Positions 18,161-28,215 of a stretch of DNA of 58,980 nucleotides are shown piece after piece (position 1 is the stretch's first letter; the number at the start of each line of letters is the position of its first letter). Origin of the DNA: Candidatus Bipolaricaulota bacterium. GTDB taxonomy: Bacteria > Bipolaricaulota > Bipolaricaulia > UBA7950 > UBA9294. A program made the position numbers and the translations under genes. A model generated the notes under the pieces. That model searched no databases. It saw only the letters and a program-made list of their open reading frames with translations, and had not been told where the DNA came from. The DNA lies in contig JAHITR010000063.1 of the NCBI GenBank assembly GCA_018817505.1, positions 1-58,980 of the forward strand, written 5' to 3'.

Positions 18161-19153
18161 ATGCTTACTTATATTTTGCGTAGAACGTTGTATATGTTGC
18201 CGCTTCTTCTTGTTGTGTCGCTGATCTCCTTCACGCTGATCAAGATCATGCCGGGTGACTACCTCACTTCGGCGCGTTTGAATCCTCAGGTCACTGAAGA
18301 GACATTGCAGGCACAGATTGAGCGGTTTGGATTGGATCGAAGCTTCATTGTACAGTACGGGCTTTGGCTGAAGAACATCATTCGATACGGTGATTTTGGT
18401 ACGTCATTCGATACGAAGATGCCCGTTTACAGGGCTCTATTTTTGGGCAACAAGCTTCAGTGGACTGTCTTTATTGCTTTTTCAACGCTTGTGTTATCGT
18501 ACTTATTTGCTATCCCTATTGGCATTTACTCAGCGACCCACCAATACAAACCGAGCGATCATATCGTAACCTTCCTTGGATTCCTCGGCCTTTCTATTCC
18601 CAACTTTTTCTTTGCATTGGTCTTGCTGTGGATTCTCGTGGTCATATTCAAGGTGGGAGATCACGGTTTGACTGTCGGTGGCGTCATGGACCTGCATTTC
18701 TATGGCGAGGCCATGTCGTGGTCCAAGTTCACCAATATTCTCTGGCACTTGTGGCCGGTTTGGGTGGTCATTGGCACCAGCAACATGGCCGGTCTGATCC
18801 GTCTCATGCGTGGGAATCTGCTGGATACACTATCTCTCCCCTACGTGAAGACCGCCCGCGCCAAGGGACTTACTGAGCGCGTCGTCATCTACAAGCATGC
18901 CGTACGCAACGCAGTCAACCCGCTGGTGACGATTCTGGGGCTTACGCTGCCAGGCCTTGTTTCGGGATCGGTCGTTGTGGCGATTGTTCTGAACCTGCCT
19001 ACCGTGGGACGGTCGTATTTTGCTGCGCTGCAACGTCAGGATGAACCGGTCATTATGGCAGGCCTCTTGTTCTTCAGCCTGTTCTTGTTGATTGGCAACG
19101 TTCTTGCTGACTTCTTGCTAGCGTGGGTCGATCCACGCATCCGCTATGACTGA
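18161..19153 (+). CDS. ABC transporter permease (DppB/OppB-like)
   Basis: 'MLTYILRRTLYMLPLLLVVSLISFTLIKIMPGDY', 'MRGNLLDTLSLPYVKTARAKGLTERVVIYKHAVRNA' EAA loop. Confidence 0.93.
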   Translation: MLTYILRRTLYMLPLLLVVSLISFTLIKIMPGDYLTSARLNPQVTEETLQAQIERFGLDRSFIVQYGLWLKNIIRYGDFGTSFDTKMPVYRALFLGNKLQWTVFIAFSTLVLSYLFAIPIGIYSATHQYKPSDHIVTFLGFLGLSIPNFFFALVLLWILVVIFKVGDHGLTVGGVMDLHFYGEAMSWSKFTNILWHLWPVWVVIGTSNMAGLIRLMRGNLLDTLSLPYVKTARAKGLTERVVIYKHAVRNAVNPLVTILGLTLPGLVSGSVVVAIVLNLPTVGRSYFAALQRQDEPVIMAGLLFFSLFLLIGNVLADFLLAWVDPRIRYD

Positions 19154-19189
19154 TTCTTGGGGTAATGAGCAAAGGAGTAAACTCGATCA

Positions 19190-20337
19190 TGGCTAGTCGG
19201 AGAAAAAAGAAAGCACAAGCACAGCTAGAGGAGCAAGGCTACGTTAGCCGGTCCCAAGCGCAGATGATCTGGCAGGCTTTTCGTCGGCATCGCGTGGGCA
19301 ACGTGGGGACGGTCATTGTCCTGCTCTTCCTACTGGTCGCGATATTCGCTCAGTACATTGGCCCCATGTCGTTTTCCTATCAATCCCGCAAGCATCCGTT
19401 TGCACCCCCAACGACCGTGCATTGGCGAGATGACGACGGTTCGCTGTCGAGACCGTATGTCTATGCGACGACGCGGGCGATCGATAGAACAACCTACGCG
19501 GCGATATTTACTGAAGACATATCGAAGAAGTACTACATTCGTTTCTTCGTAACTGGAGGCAGTCAGCACAACCTATTCGGGTTCATCCCGACGACCGGTC
19601 ATTTGTTTGCCGCGCGAGCCGACGATGGCACAGAGGCACCTGTGTTCCTTCTAGGGACGGACATGTTGGGACGCGATATGTTTACGCGTTGCCTCGTCGG
19701 TAGTTGGGTTTCCCTGGCTGTAGGTCCGCTCGTCATCCTCATTGCCTTCCCTCTTGGAATCCTTCTTGGAGGGATTTCTGGATACTATGGCGGCGGCGTG
19801 GACATGTTCATTCAACGTGTTTGCGAAGTGTTCCTTGCCATTCCAGGCCTGCCTATTCTGATGGCCATGGGCGCTGCTCTGAGGGGATTCGGGCTGTCGG
19901 CGATGATGGTGTTCTTTGGCGTGATTGTCTCTCTGGCCATTATTAGCTGGGGCGGTTTCGCTCGCGTCATTCGCGGCCAGGTGTTGGCCATTCGCGAAAT
20001 GGATTTCGTGACGGCTGCATCCGCTGCCGGTGCCAGTGACCTGCGAATTATCGTCCGCCATATCACACCGAATATCACTAGCTATCTCATCGTCTCGGCA
20101 ACGCTACAGATCCCTGGAATGATGCTGACTGAAGCGGCGTTGAGCTTCCTGGGTTACGGCATTCAGGAACCAATGACCAGTTGGGGACAGCTGCTCAACG
20201 CGGCCACCAACATTGGCGCGATGGAATTGCATCCATGGATTCTAATTCCAGGAGCGTTCATTGTTGTCGCAGTGCTTGCCTTCAACTTCATGGGCGATGC
20301 ATTGCGTGATGCCGTGGATCCTTACTCCATTCTGTAG
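19190..20337 (+). CDS. ABC transporter permease (DppC/OppC-like)
   Basis: 'LLGTDMLGRDMFTRCLVGSWVSLAVG', 'REMDFVTAASAAGASDLRIIVRHITPN'. Confidence 0.93.
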
Positions 20338-20365
20338 TAGGTGACCACAGGTAACTGCTGATCAG

Positions 20366-20398
20366 GGCCTTGCTGCGACAAGCAGCAAGGCCTTTCTT
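20366..20398 (+). terminator. Rho-independent terminator after ABC permease operon
   Basis: GGGCCTTGCTGC-GACAA-GCAGCAAGGCCTTTCTTT. Confidence 0.8.
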
Positions 20399-20511
20399 TG
20401 TGCCTGGAACATCACGCCAAAAGATTGTTGTGAGAGGAGCCAGGCAAAATGGCGAAACGTTGCATCAGAAGAGGGAATCCGTTATTCTTAGAGGTCTTCT
20501 GAGGGGGGATT

Positions 20512-22914
20512 ATGGATCGCATCGAACGCACGTTCATCGAAGATGAGATGGAGCAGTCGTACATCAACTATGCGATGAGCGTCATCCGTGGGCGCGCCAT
20601 TCCCGATGTCCGAGATGGTCTCAAGCCAGTACAGAGACGCATCCTTTACGGTATGAGGGAATTGGGAGTGACGCCTGGGAAGCCTCATCGGAAATCGGCT
20701 CGAATCGTTGGCGAAGTCATGGGTAAGTTCCATCCGCACGGCGACCAGGCGATTTACGACACCATGGTGAACATGGCGCAGGATTTCTCCCAGCGCTACG
20801 TGCTTGTGGATGGACAAGGCAACTTTGGCTCGATCGACGGTGACCCCGCGGCTGCCACACGATACACAGAGGCTCGTTTGGCGCCTATCGCAGTCGAAAT
20901 GCTCGAGGAATTGGGCGAGAAGACGGTTGACTGGATCCCCAATTTTGATGAGTCGCTCGATGAGCCAGTGGTTCTCCCTTCGAAAGTGCCTAACTTGCTG
21001 ATGAACGGGGCTTGGGGAATTTCCGTGGGAATGACGACCCAAATTCCACCGCACAATCTGGTTGAACTGGTCGATGGAATCATTGCCGTCATGGACAATC
21101 CATTCATTACGGTGAAAGAGTTGATGGCGCACATTCAAGGCCCGGACTTCCCAACTGGCGGCATGATTATGGGGCGTGACGGCATTGACGACATGTATCG
21201 GACAGGCACTGGCAAGGTCACTGTTCGCGCCCAAGCAACCATTGAAGATGATCGAATCATTGTCTCAGAAATCCCCTATCAGGTCCGCAAGTCGACGATT
21301 GTGGAGTCGATTGCCGCCAAGGTTCAATCTGAGCAAATTGATGGCATTTCGGATTTGCGCGATGAGTCAGATCGAGAAGGGCTGCGAATTGTCATTGAGC
21401 TGAAGCGGTCTGCCAATCCCAATGTGGTTCTCAATCAACTGTACAAATTCACATCGATGGAGCGCACGTTCTCTGCCAATTTCCTGGTGATTCTTGACGG
21501 CAACCCGCGAACTTTGTCCCTCAAGGAGATTCTCAATTGCTTCATCGATTTTCGGCGTGAGGTTGTGCGTCGGCGCACAGAACATCGGTTGGACGTCGCG
21601 CAGAAGCGAGCGCACATTCTTGAGGGCTATCGCATTGCGCTTGAGCAGATTGATCGGGTGATCGAAATCATTCGAACCTCCAAGGACACGGAAACGGAAA
21701 CCCGGCTGCTGCAAACTGAAATGGCGTTGTCTGATGAACAGATCGACGCCATCCTCAAAATGCGCCTGTCGCAGCTGCGCACGTTGGAGCGAGAGCGAAT
21801 CGACAATGAATTCGACGAGAAGATTAGGGCGATTGCTGAATACAAGCGTATTCTTGAATCGGACCTGACGCTTGACGAGACGATCAAATCCGAATTGCGA
21901 GAAGTCGCTGAACGGTTCCCTGAAGCCCGCCGAACGGCCATTGCCGATGAAGACGGGAATCTCGATTTCAATGATCTCATTCCTGACTATGATTTGATGG
22001 TCAGTGTCACCAATCGTGGATACGTCAATGCTCCCCGAGCCATCGATTTTAGATCTCAAGGTCGAGGCGGCAAGGGCGTGATTGGGCAACGCACCAAGGA
22101 TGATGATTTCGTTCTGCTGTCGAGCCTCGTCAATGCGAGAGACCAACTGCTGTTCTTCAGTGATCGGCTTCGCGTCTACCGCACGCAGGGGCATCGCCTG
22201 CCATCCATGAGCCGGGACGCACAAGGCAAGAACATTCGCAGCTTCATTCCGTTGGAGCAAGACGAGATGGTTCGCTCGATCTTGCCGCTGCGCAGTTTTG
22301 ATGACGTAGAAGGCATGCTGTGCTTGATGGCGACTGGCAATGGAATCGTCAACAAGAACCTGCTGACAGACTATTCCAACGTCTATGCCAATGGGATCAA
22401 TGCGCTCACCTCTGCAGACGACGACCGGTTGGTTGACGTCGTCTCGAGTGAGGGTGGAGGCGAGTTGATATTGGCGACCAAGAGCGGTCAATCGATCCGC
22501 TTCCGAGAAGAGGAAGTGAGGCTGACCAAGCGTCCGTCCAAGGGCGTCATCGGCATTCGATTGGATGCTGGAGATAGCGTCATCGGCATGGCTTGTCTGG
22601 ATCGCGATATCACCATGGACAAGAAGCTGCTTATGGTCACCGAGCTGGGCTATGGCAAACGCGTGTCGTTGGAAGACTTCCCAATCCAGGGACGAGGCGG
22701 CAAAGGCGTGCAAGGGATTAAGACAGACGACGAGTCAGGGGCGCTCGTGTCCATTGGTATCGTGTCTGATCAAGACGAACTGATCATTACCACCGAGCAG
22801 AAGGTCATTCGAATCATGGCCGGAGACATCAACATTTACAGACGGTATGCGCGTGGCGTACGCCTAATTCAGTTGGATGAAGACGATCGCATTGTGTCTG
22901 TCGTACGAACGTAG
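20512..22914 (+). CDS. gyrA: DNA gyrase subunit A
   Basis: '[33 protein letters not shown]', active site '[11 protein letters not shown]', GyrA-box 'SQGRGGKGV'. Confidence 0.95.
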   Translation: MDRIERTFIEDEMEQSYINYAMSVIRGRAIPDVRDGLKPVQRRILYGMRELGVTPGKPHRKSARIVGEVMGKFHPHGDQAIYDTMVNMAQDFSQRYVLVDGQGNFGSIDGDPAAATRYTEARLAPIAVEMLEELGEKTVDWIPNFDESLDEPVVLPSKVPNLLMNGAWGISVGMTTQIPPHNLVELVDGIIAVMDNPFITVKELMAHIQGPDFPTGGMIMGRDGIDDMYRTGTGKVTVRAQATIEDDRIIVSEIPYQVRKSTIVESIAAKVQSEQIDGISDLRDESDREGLRIVIELKRSANPNVVLNQLYKFTSMERTFSANFLVILDGNPRTLSLKEILNCFIDFRREVVRRRTEHRLDVAQKRAHILEGYRIALEQIDRVIEIIRTSKDTETETRLLQTEMALSDEQIDAILKMRLSQLRTLERERIDNEFDEKIRAIAEYKRILESDLTLDETIKSELREVAERFPEARRTAIADEDGNLDFNDLIPDYDLMVSVTNRGYVNAPRAIDFRSQGRGGKGVIGQRTKDDDFVLLSSLVNARDQLLFFSDRLRVYRTQGHRLPSMSRDAQGKNIRSFIPLEQDEMVRSILPLRSFDDVEGMLCLMATGNGIVNKNLLTDYSNVYANGINALTSADDDRLVDVVSSEGGGELILATKSGQSIRFREEEVRLTKRPSKGVIGIRLDAGDSVIGMACLDRDITMDKKLLMVTELGYGKRVSLEDFPIQGRGGKGVQGIKTDDESGALVSIGIVSDQDELIITTEQKVIRIMAGDINIYRRYARGVRLIQLDEDDRIVSVVRT

Positions 22915-22922
22915 GGAGCCTC

Positions 22923-24122
22923 ATGAGCGAGCGGATGGCAAGGTTGGTGGACGAACAGCTCAGCGTGGGTGTGGACACACTCGTTCCTCGCGACGAACTT
23001 ATCGCGAAACTTGTGAACTCTGAGAAGAAGGGCGTTCCGCTTCGGATCAAATTGGGAATCGACCCCTCTGCGCCTCACCTCACGCTTGGCCATTCCGTTC
23101 CTCTGCGGAAAATGCGACAATTTCAGGACCTGGGACACACGGGAGTTCTCATCGTTGGCGATTTTACGCGCCGCATCGGCGATCCTACGGGCCGAGCATC
23201 CACGCGCGTGTTGATGTCTGAAGCAGACATCAAGAGGAATATCGAGACCTACCAAGAACAAGCCTACAAAATCCTTGACCCACAGCGAACGGAAATCCGC
23301 TACAACTCGGAGTGGCTTGGCATTCTCAAGCTGGAAGACATCATCAACCTCACTGCGAAATATACGGTTGCGCGCATGTTGGAGCGCGATGATTTCTCCA
23401 AACGCTACGCCGAAGGCCGATCCATCAGCGTGCTGGAATTCTTGTATCCACTGACTCAAGCCTACGACAGCGTGGCCATCCGGGCGGATGTTGAGCTTGG
23501 AGGCGCAGATCAGCTGTTCAACCTGCTGGTCGGCCGCGACATTCAGCGGGAGTACGGCCAAGAATCACAGGTCGTCCTTACCGTCCCCCTGTTGCTTGGT
23601 ATCGACGGAGAACGAGCCATGAGTCAAACCACAGGCAACTACGTGGGGCTCAATGAGTCCGCTTCGGAGATCTACGGCAAGGTGTTGAGCATTCCGGACG
23701 CTCTGATTCAAAGCTACTTCGTCTTCCTGACTGACATTAATCCCGACACGGTGAACGATCTGTCTCCTCGCGATGCCAAGCGAATGCTGGCGAGAGAATT
23801 GGTGACCATGTATCACAGCGCCGACGCTGCCGCAGAAGCGCAAGAGGAATTTGATCGCATTCATATTCGTCATGAACGTCCGACAGAGGTGCCTCAAGTG
23901 AGTCTTGATCGATCTCTGGTCAAAGAGGACGGAGGCGTCTGGATCATTGACCTCCTGCAGGCCTCAGGGCTGGTAGAAAGCCGCTCGCAGGCCAAACGCT
24001 TGATCCAGCAGGGCGGAGTCAAAATCAACGATGAGAAGGCGTCCTCGCCCGAGCTCGATATTCCCTTCCATCCGCCGGTGATGATTCAAGTAGGCAAGCG
24101 AGGATTCACCGAGCTCGTTTAG
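22923..24122 (+). CDS. tyrS: Tyrosyl-tRNA synthetase
   Basis: 'IDPSAPHLTLGHSVPLRKMRQFQDLGH', S4 domain 'LVESRSQAKRLIQQGGVKIND'; KMSQT-like 'AMSQTTGNYVGL'. Confidence 0.93.
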   Translation: MSERMARLVDEQLSVGVDTLVPRDELIAKLVNSEKKGVPLRIKLGIDPSAPHLTLGHSVPLRKMRQFQDLGHTGVLIVGDFTRRIGDPTGRASTRVLMSEADIKRNIETYQEQAYKILDPQRTEIRYNSEWLGILKLEDIINLTAKYTVARMLERDDFSKRYAEGRSISVLEFLYPLTQAYDSVAIRADVELGGADQLFNLLVGRDIQREYGQESQVVLTVPLLLGIDGERAMSQTTGNYVGLNESASEIYGKVLSIPDALIQSYFVFLTDINPDTVNDLSPRDAKRMLARELVTMYHSADAAAEAQEEFDRIHIRHERPTEVPQVSLDRSLVKEDGGVWIIDLLQASGLVESRSQAKRLIQQGGVKINDEKASSPELDIPFHPPVMIQVGKRGFTELV

Positions 24123-24144
24123 CACGAGACGAAATAGAAATCGC

Positions 24145-24215
24145 CGAGGCGCCGGGGCTCAGTCGAGCCCCGTTTCTCCTTCTTGCCAAAGAAGAAGGGG
24201 AATCACCGAATCTCG
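24145..24215. terminator. Bidirectional terminator region between tyrS and hydrogenase operon
   Basis: CGGGGCTCAGTCGAGCCCCGTTT hairpin and GGGGAAT...AATTCCCC nested hairpin. Confidence 0.6.
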
Positions 24216-24252
24216 GCAATTCCCCCAATTACATCACGCGAAGCGCGAGGCG

Positions 24253-24645
24253 TCAGTCTACAATCAGATTCTTGGAGAATCGGTCCGTATCCGCTAGCAA
24301 GAATTCGGGTGTTGTTGCCAACGCATCAACAGGACATACATCAACACACTGCGCACAAAACGTGCAGCGGGCAACATACATGCGAATCTTCTTGTTTTCG
24401 GGCAAGAACTGAATGACGCTTGCCGGACACACGCGAATGCAAAGCTGACAGCCGATGCATTTCTCGCGATCATAGGCGATCTTACCCCGCAGGTCCGCAG
24501 GAGCGGGCACTGGAGGATGAATCGACGCCTTGCCTGCAGCCACCTTGTTCAACAGTCCGGTTACCGATTTCGGCATGTAGCGCGCAGGAAACGGATTGGT
24601 CGCTGGCTTGCTGAACAACTGCTTTAACAACGTGCCAAAGATCAT
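24253..24645 (-). CDS. mbhN: 2x[4Fe-4S] ferredoxin-type subunit (MbhN / NuoI-like)
   Basis: 'CIGCQLCIRVCPASVI' and 'CTFCAQCVDVCPVDAL'. Confidence 0.88.
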   Translation of the reverse strand: MIFGTLLKQLFSKPATNPFPARYMPKSVTGLLNKVAAGKASIHPPVPAPADLRGKIAYDREKCIGCQLCIRVCPASVIQFLPENKKIRMYVARCTFCAQCVDVCPVDALATTPEFLLADTDRFSKNLIVD

Positions 24646-24654
24646 GAATGCCTC

Positions 24655-25653
24655 CTACACGATCCGATCGAGCATCAGAAGCACCATCCCCAACAGGGAG
24701 ATGCCAGTAATCGGCAGCCAGAATAGCCGAGCGGCTTGTCCGATCTTTAGACGCGCGAACGCAACACGAACCACGATGACTGCGAAGAAGATCACCACGA
24801 ACACCTTCACAAGATAGAAGGCGACATCGATGACGCTTCCCCAGATTCCTCCAGTCACGCCCAACAATCCCGACAGCCCGTAGGGGAAGAACAGGGCCAC
24901 AGTGAGCGACCCCATGACCACCATTTTGATGGCATCCGCCAAATAGAACATGGCCATGTTGCGGCCCGAGTATTCAGCCAGGATTCCGCCTGCGATTTCG
25001 GTTTCCGCTTCAGGGATATCAAACGGTATCTTTGTCAATTCTGCTGGTGTCACGATCATCAACGCGCAGAACAGAAGCAACAGCCCAATGAATCCCAGCG
25101 GACCGACCAGACCCCAGAGAGGATTGGATGCCAGCACAGTCAAGGAAAACACCTGTGCGCCGGGCATGACTGAAGACAAGTACCAGCCCAGCGACAAAAG
25201 TGTGATAGCCAGCGGGAACTCATAGGCCATCATCATGACCAGTTCACGCTGTGCGCCGACGGTGGCAAAGGGGGACCCAGCAGCGAAGCCGCCAAGAACC
25301 ATAGCCAGAGACGGAACCGCGAGTAAGTACAGGATCAGGATGAGGTCCCCGAATCCACCGAGCAGCGGCTCGAATCCGCCCAAGGGCAGGTAGAACAACA
25401 ACGTGCCCACAGCCGCCAATGAGACCAGCGGCATGAGATTGAACAGCCAGGCCACGGCGTGATCGGGAACGACGTTTTCCTTCACCATCAACTTAACGAC
25501 ATCGAAGAATGGCTGACGTAGTGGCGGACCGATGCGGCCCTGCATCTGAGCAGCCAGCTTGCGGTCGAGCCCTTTGTAGATCATCCCCAGGAACGTACCT
25601 CCTACGAGGATGATGAGTCCCTGCCAGACGGCATTGAGAAGTGTGGCGCTCAT
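24655..25653 (-). CDS. mbhM: NuoH-like membrane subunit (MbhM)
   Basis: 'GPPLRQPFFDVVKLMVKENVVPD', 'LTKIPFDIPEAETEIAGGILAEYSGRNMAMFYLAD'. Confidence 0.9.
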   Translation of the reverse strand: MSATLLNAVWQGLIILVGGTFLGMIYKGLDRKLAAQMQGRIGPPLRQPFFDVVKLMVKENVVPDHAVAWLFNLMPLVSLAAVGTLLFYLPLGGFEPLLGGFGDLILILYLLAVPSLAMVLGGFAAGSPFATVGAQRELVMMMAYEFPLAITLLSLGWYLSSVMPGAQVFSLTVLASNPLWGLVGPLGFIGLLLLFCALMIVTPAELTKIPFDIPEAETEIAGGILAEYSGRNMAMFYLADAIKMVVMGSLTVALFFPYGLSGLLGVTGGIWGSVIDVAFYLVKVFVVIFFAVIVVRVAFARLKIGQAARLFWLPITGISLLGMVLLMLDRIV

Positions 25654-26909
25654 CCGCAGATCCTCCTTGTCTTTTCACGCGACAGTCGTACGAGTTCTTC
25701 CTTCATCCGAGTCGTCTTGTTCCCAGCAGCATCGGCAAGATGCACACGATCCATGCAGCACATGCACGGGTCAATGGACGCAGCGATGATGGGAACGTCA
25801 GCGATTTCGTCTCCCAGGAATTTGGGCACCCACGCCATCAGATTGGAGTAGGTGGGAGCCTTAACCTTCCATACAGCCAGCTCTTCCACGCCTTCCGCAA
25901 GTCTGACATAGTGGATGACCTCGCCTCGCGGGGCCTCATGCCGCCCGATTCCTTCGCCCGAGGCCTTCTTCAACGCAGCCAAGAGAGCGGGAACTTTGGG
26001 AATAGACATGAGCTCACCTGACGGCAAGTTCTCCAGACAGTACTCAATGATCCCGATGGACTGCTGCACTTCGAGCAATCGCACGATGATGTTATCGTAA
26101 ACGTCTCCGCGAGGTTCTGTACCGAAATCTGCAGGCGTGATCGCCCTAATATCCATGTCCGCATAAGCTAGATACGGCATATCTTGACGAACGTCCTTCT
26201 TAACGCCTGACGCGCGGGCAGTGGGACCGACGGCACAGAGTTCGATGGCTTGATCGTATGTCAGCGCGCCGACATCGCGTGTTCTCATCTCCACGGACTT
26301 GTCATGCAAGAAGGCGTCAATCATCTGCTGGAGAAGGCTCTTGTAGTAGTCGAGCGCCTCGTAGGCAAGATGCGCCTTCTCTGCGGGAACGTCGCGGCGG
26401 ACACCGCTGAAGATCGGGATTGCATAATCGACGCGATTCCCCGTGAGTTCTTCCAGCAGATCCATCGATTTCTCTCGGACATTCCACGTGAGGTGCAGCA
26501 GCGTATCGAATCCGAGTTCGTGCGCGCCGACGCCTGCCCACAGCAAGTGCGAGTGTACGCGTTCCAGCTCACCGATAATCGTTCGAATGTACTGAGCCCG
26601 CGGCGGCACTTCAATTCCTGCGGCATTTTCCACGGCTTGCGTGAAGGCCAACGGATGCGAGATGGAACAAATACCGCAAATGCGTTCAGACAGATAGAGG
26701 GCCTGAATCAAATTGCGTTTCATGCCCATATACTCGATGCCTCGGTGGGCAAAACCAGGCTTGATATCCACGCCGACGATTCGTTCGCCATCCAGATCGA
26801 AACTGAATCGGATGGGTTCCTTCAGCGCCGGATGAACGGGGCCAACGGGGACGGTATACGTGGTGGCGGCGCATTGTCCCACTTTTAGATTGATGGAGTC
26901 GTTATTCAT
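25650..26909 (-). CDS. mbhL: [NiFe] hydrogenase large subunit, group 4 (MbhL)
   Basis: N-terminal 'RICGICSISHPLAF' and C-terminal 'DPCMCCMDR' retain all four Ni-ligand Cys positions. Confidence 0.9.
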   Translation of the reverse strand: MNNDSINLKVGQCAATTYTVPVGPVHPALKEPIRFSFDLDGERIVGVDIKPGFAHRGIEYMGMKRNLIQALYLSERICGICSISHPLAFTQAVENAAGIEVPPRAQYIRTIIGELERVHSHLLWAGVGAHELGFDTLLHLTWNVREKSMDLLEELTGNRVDYAIPIFSGVRRDVPAEKAHLAYEALDYYKSLLQQMIDAFLHDKSVEMRTRDVGALTYDQAIELCAVGPTARASGVKKDVRQDMPYLAYADMDIRAITPADFGTEPRGDVYDNIIVRLLEVQQSIGIIEYCLENLPSGELMSIPKVPALLAALKKASGEGIGRHEAPRGEVIHYVRLAEGVEELAVWKVKAPTYSNLMAWVPKFLGDEIADVPIIAASIDPCMCCMDRVHLADAAGNKTTRMKEELVRLSREKTRRICG

Positions 26910-27429
26910 TGCGCCCCTCCCATTTCACCATTCGCTTGACTTCCTTGGCCGTCTCTTCTTCAAGATCCTTGCGCCATGGGTGAATCGTGGCGCCCTCGGG
27001 CAAGAAGAGGTTGCGACTGTCAGGAATGCCGACGACGTCGATTCCATAGAACTCGATTTTTTCACGTTCCGACGTCTGAGCACCCGCCAGCAAGTCTGTG
27101 ATGGTCGGAATCGACAAATCGGACTTGGGAAGCATCGTTCGAATGGTGAACGTTGCCTCTCCGTAGCGCTCGCCCCAACCCACAGTGAAGTGGTAGTTCA
27201 GTGCCACGTTTTCGCCCAGATCGTCTCCTGAAATCACCGAAAGGTGAGGCGTGTACTCGGTGCACAGATGGGCCACTGCATTGTGGAACGAATCGCGCTC
27301 GACGGTGATCCACAGATCATAGACCTTGCCAGGATCGATCGTCCCCACCGTACGTTCGATGGTACGATCGCCGAGATAGGCTCCTCCGAGCGCATGCTTG
27401 AACGAAGCAAAGAGATTCTCTACGTTCAT
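26902..27429 (-). CDS. mbhK: NuoC/30-kDa-like subunit (MbhK)
   Basis: position plus 'WGERYGEATFTIRTMLPKSDLSIPTITDLLAGAQTSEREKIEFYGIDVVG'. Confidence 0.85.
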   Translation of the reverse strand: MNVENLFASFKHALGGAYLGDRTIERTVGTIDPGKVYDLWITVERDSFHNAVAHLCTEYTPHLSVISGDDLGENVALNYHFTVGWGERYGEATFTIRTMLPKSDLSIPTITDLLAGAQTSEREKIEFYGIDVVGIPDSRNLFLPEGATIHPWRKDLEEETAKEVKRMVKWEGRNE

Positions 27430-27875
27430 TCGCCCCCCCTCGATTTTTCTAACGTCTCCAACTTGGCAACCGCCTTGACCACGCCATCGATGATTGCTTC
27501 AGGACGCGAAGGGCATCCTGGCACATAGACGTCGACAGGGATCACTTCGTCGATTGGTCCGACCACGTTGTACGACTCATAAAAGACGCCGGACGTCGAG
27601 CCGCAACCGCCAACGACGACGACTGCTTTTGGATCTGGAGTTTGCTCATAGATGCGCTTGAGTCGTGGCAGCATCGGCTTGGTCACCGGACCGGTGATCA
27701 GCAAGACGTCCGCGTGACGGGGCGTACCCGTAAGCATAATCCCGAATCTTTCCACATCGTACCGTGGCGTCAATGCAGCCACGATCTCGATATCACAACC
27801 ATTACATGACCCTGTGGCTACGTGGAACACCCACAGCGCCCGCTTAAAAGAACGAGGTAGTGCCATGTCGCTCAC
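27426..27875 (-). CDS. mbhJ: Hydrogenase small subunit (MbhJ / NuoB-like)
   Basis: 'GSCNGCDIEIVAALTPRYD...GGCGSTSG...VPGCPSRPEAI' proximal cluster ligands. Confidence 0.9.
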   Translation of the reverse strand: MSDMALPRSFKRALWVFHVATGSCNGCDIEIVAALTPRYDVERFGIMLTGTPRHADVLLITGPVTKPMLPRLKRIYEQTPDPKAVVVVGGCGSTSGVFYESYNVVGPIDEVIPVDVYVPGCPSRPEAIIDGVVKAVAKLETLEKSRGGE

Positions 27876-28213
27876 CTAGCCAATACGAGAATAACGAACA
27901 CCAATCCGAGCACTCCGACGAACCATGCTGCATAGTCCGAGAGAATGCCGGTATGCCATGCCTTCACACGTCGGTAATAGGCGGATAGCCCATCGATCAT
28001 TCCCCAATACAGGTGATCCCCACGAACGTGGAGTCCATTGGAGGTTTCAGGCTCGTCGTTACCAGACAGGAAGACCTTCGTCTGCCCGGTTCCGCGTTTG
28101 TAGCCTTTGTTCCCAAACGAACGCACGATGAAGGACACCACGAGGATGCCGACGAAAAGCAAGGCCCAGGCAATGGGATTCCATACGCCGAAGCCGGAGC
28201 TTAGTCCACTCAT
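27872..28213 (-). CDS. mbhI: MbhI-like membrane subunit
   Basis: 113 aa, two TM segments, between mrpD-like and small-subunit genes as in mbh operons. Confidence 0.75.
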   Translation of the reverse strand: MSGLSSGFGVWNPIAWALLFVGILVVSFIVRSFGNKGYKRGTGQTKVFLSGNDEPETSNGLHVRGDHLYWGMIDGLSAYYRRVKAWHTGILSDYAAWFVGVLGLVFVILVLAR

Positions 28214-28215
28214 TG

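Noticed and set aside
21367-22713. 448-aa ORF antisense to gyrA
   Set aside because: Shadow ORF of a conserved housekeeping gene; no recognisable motif or RBS.
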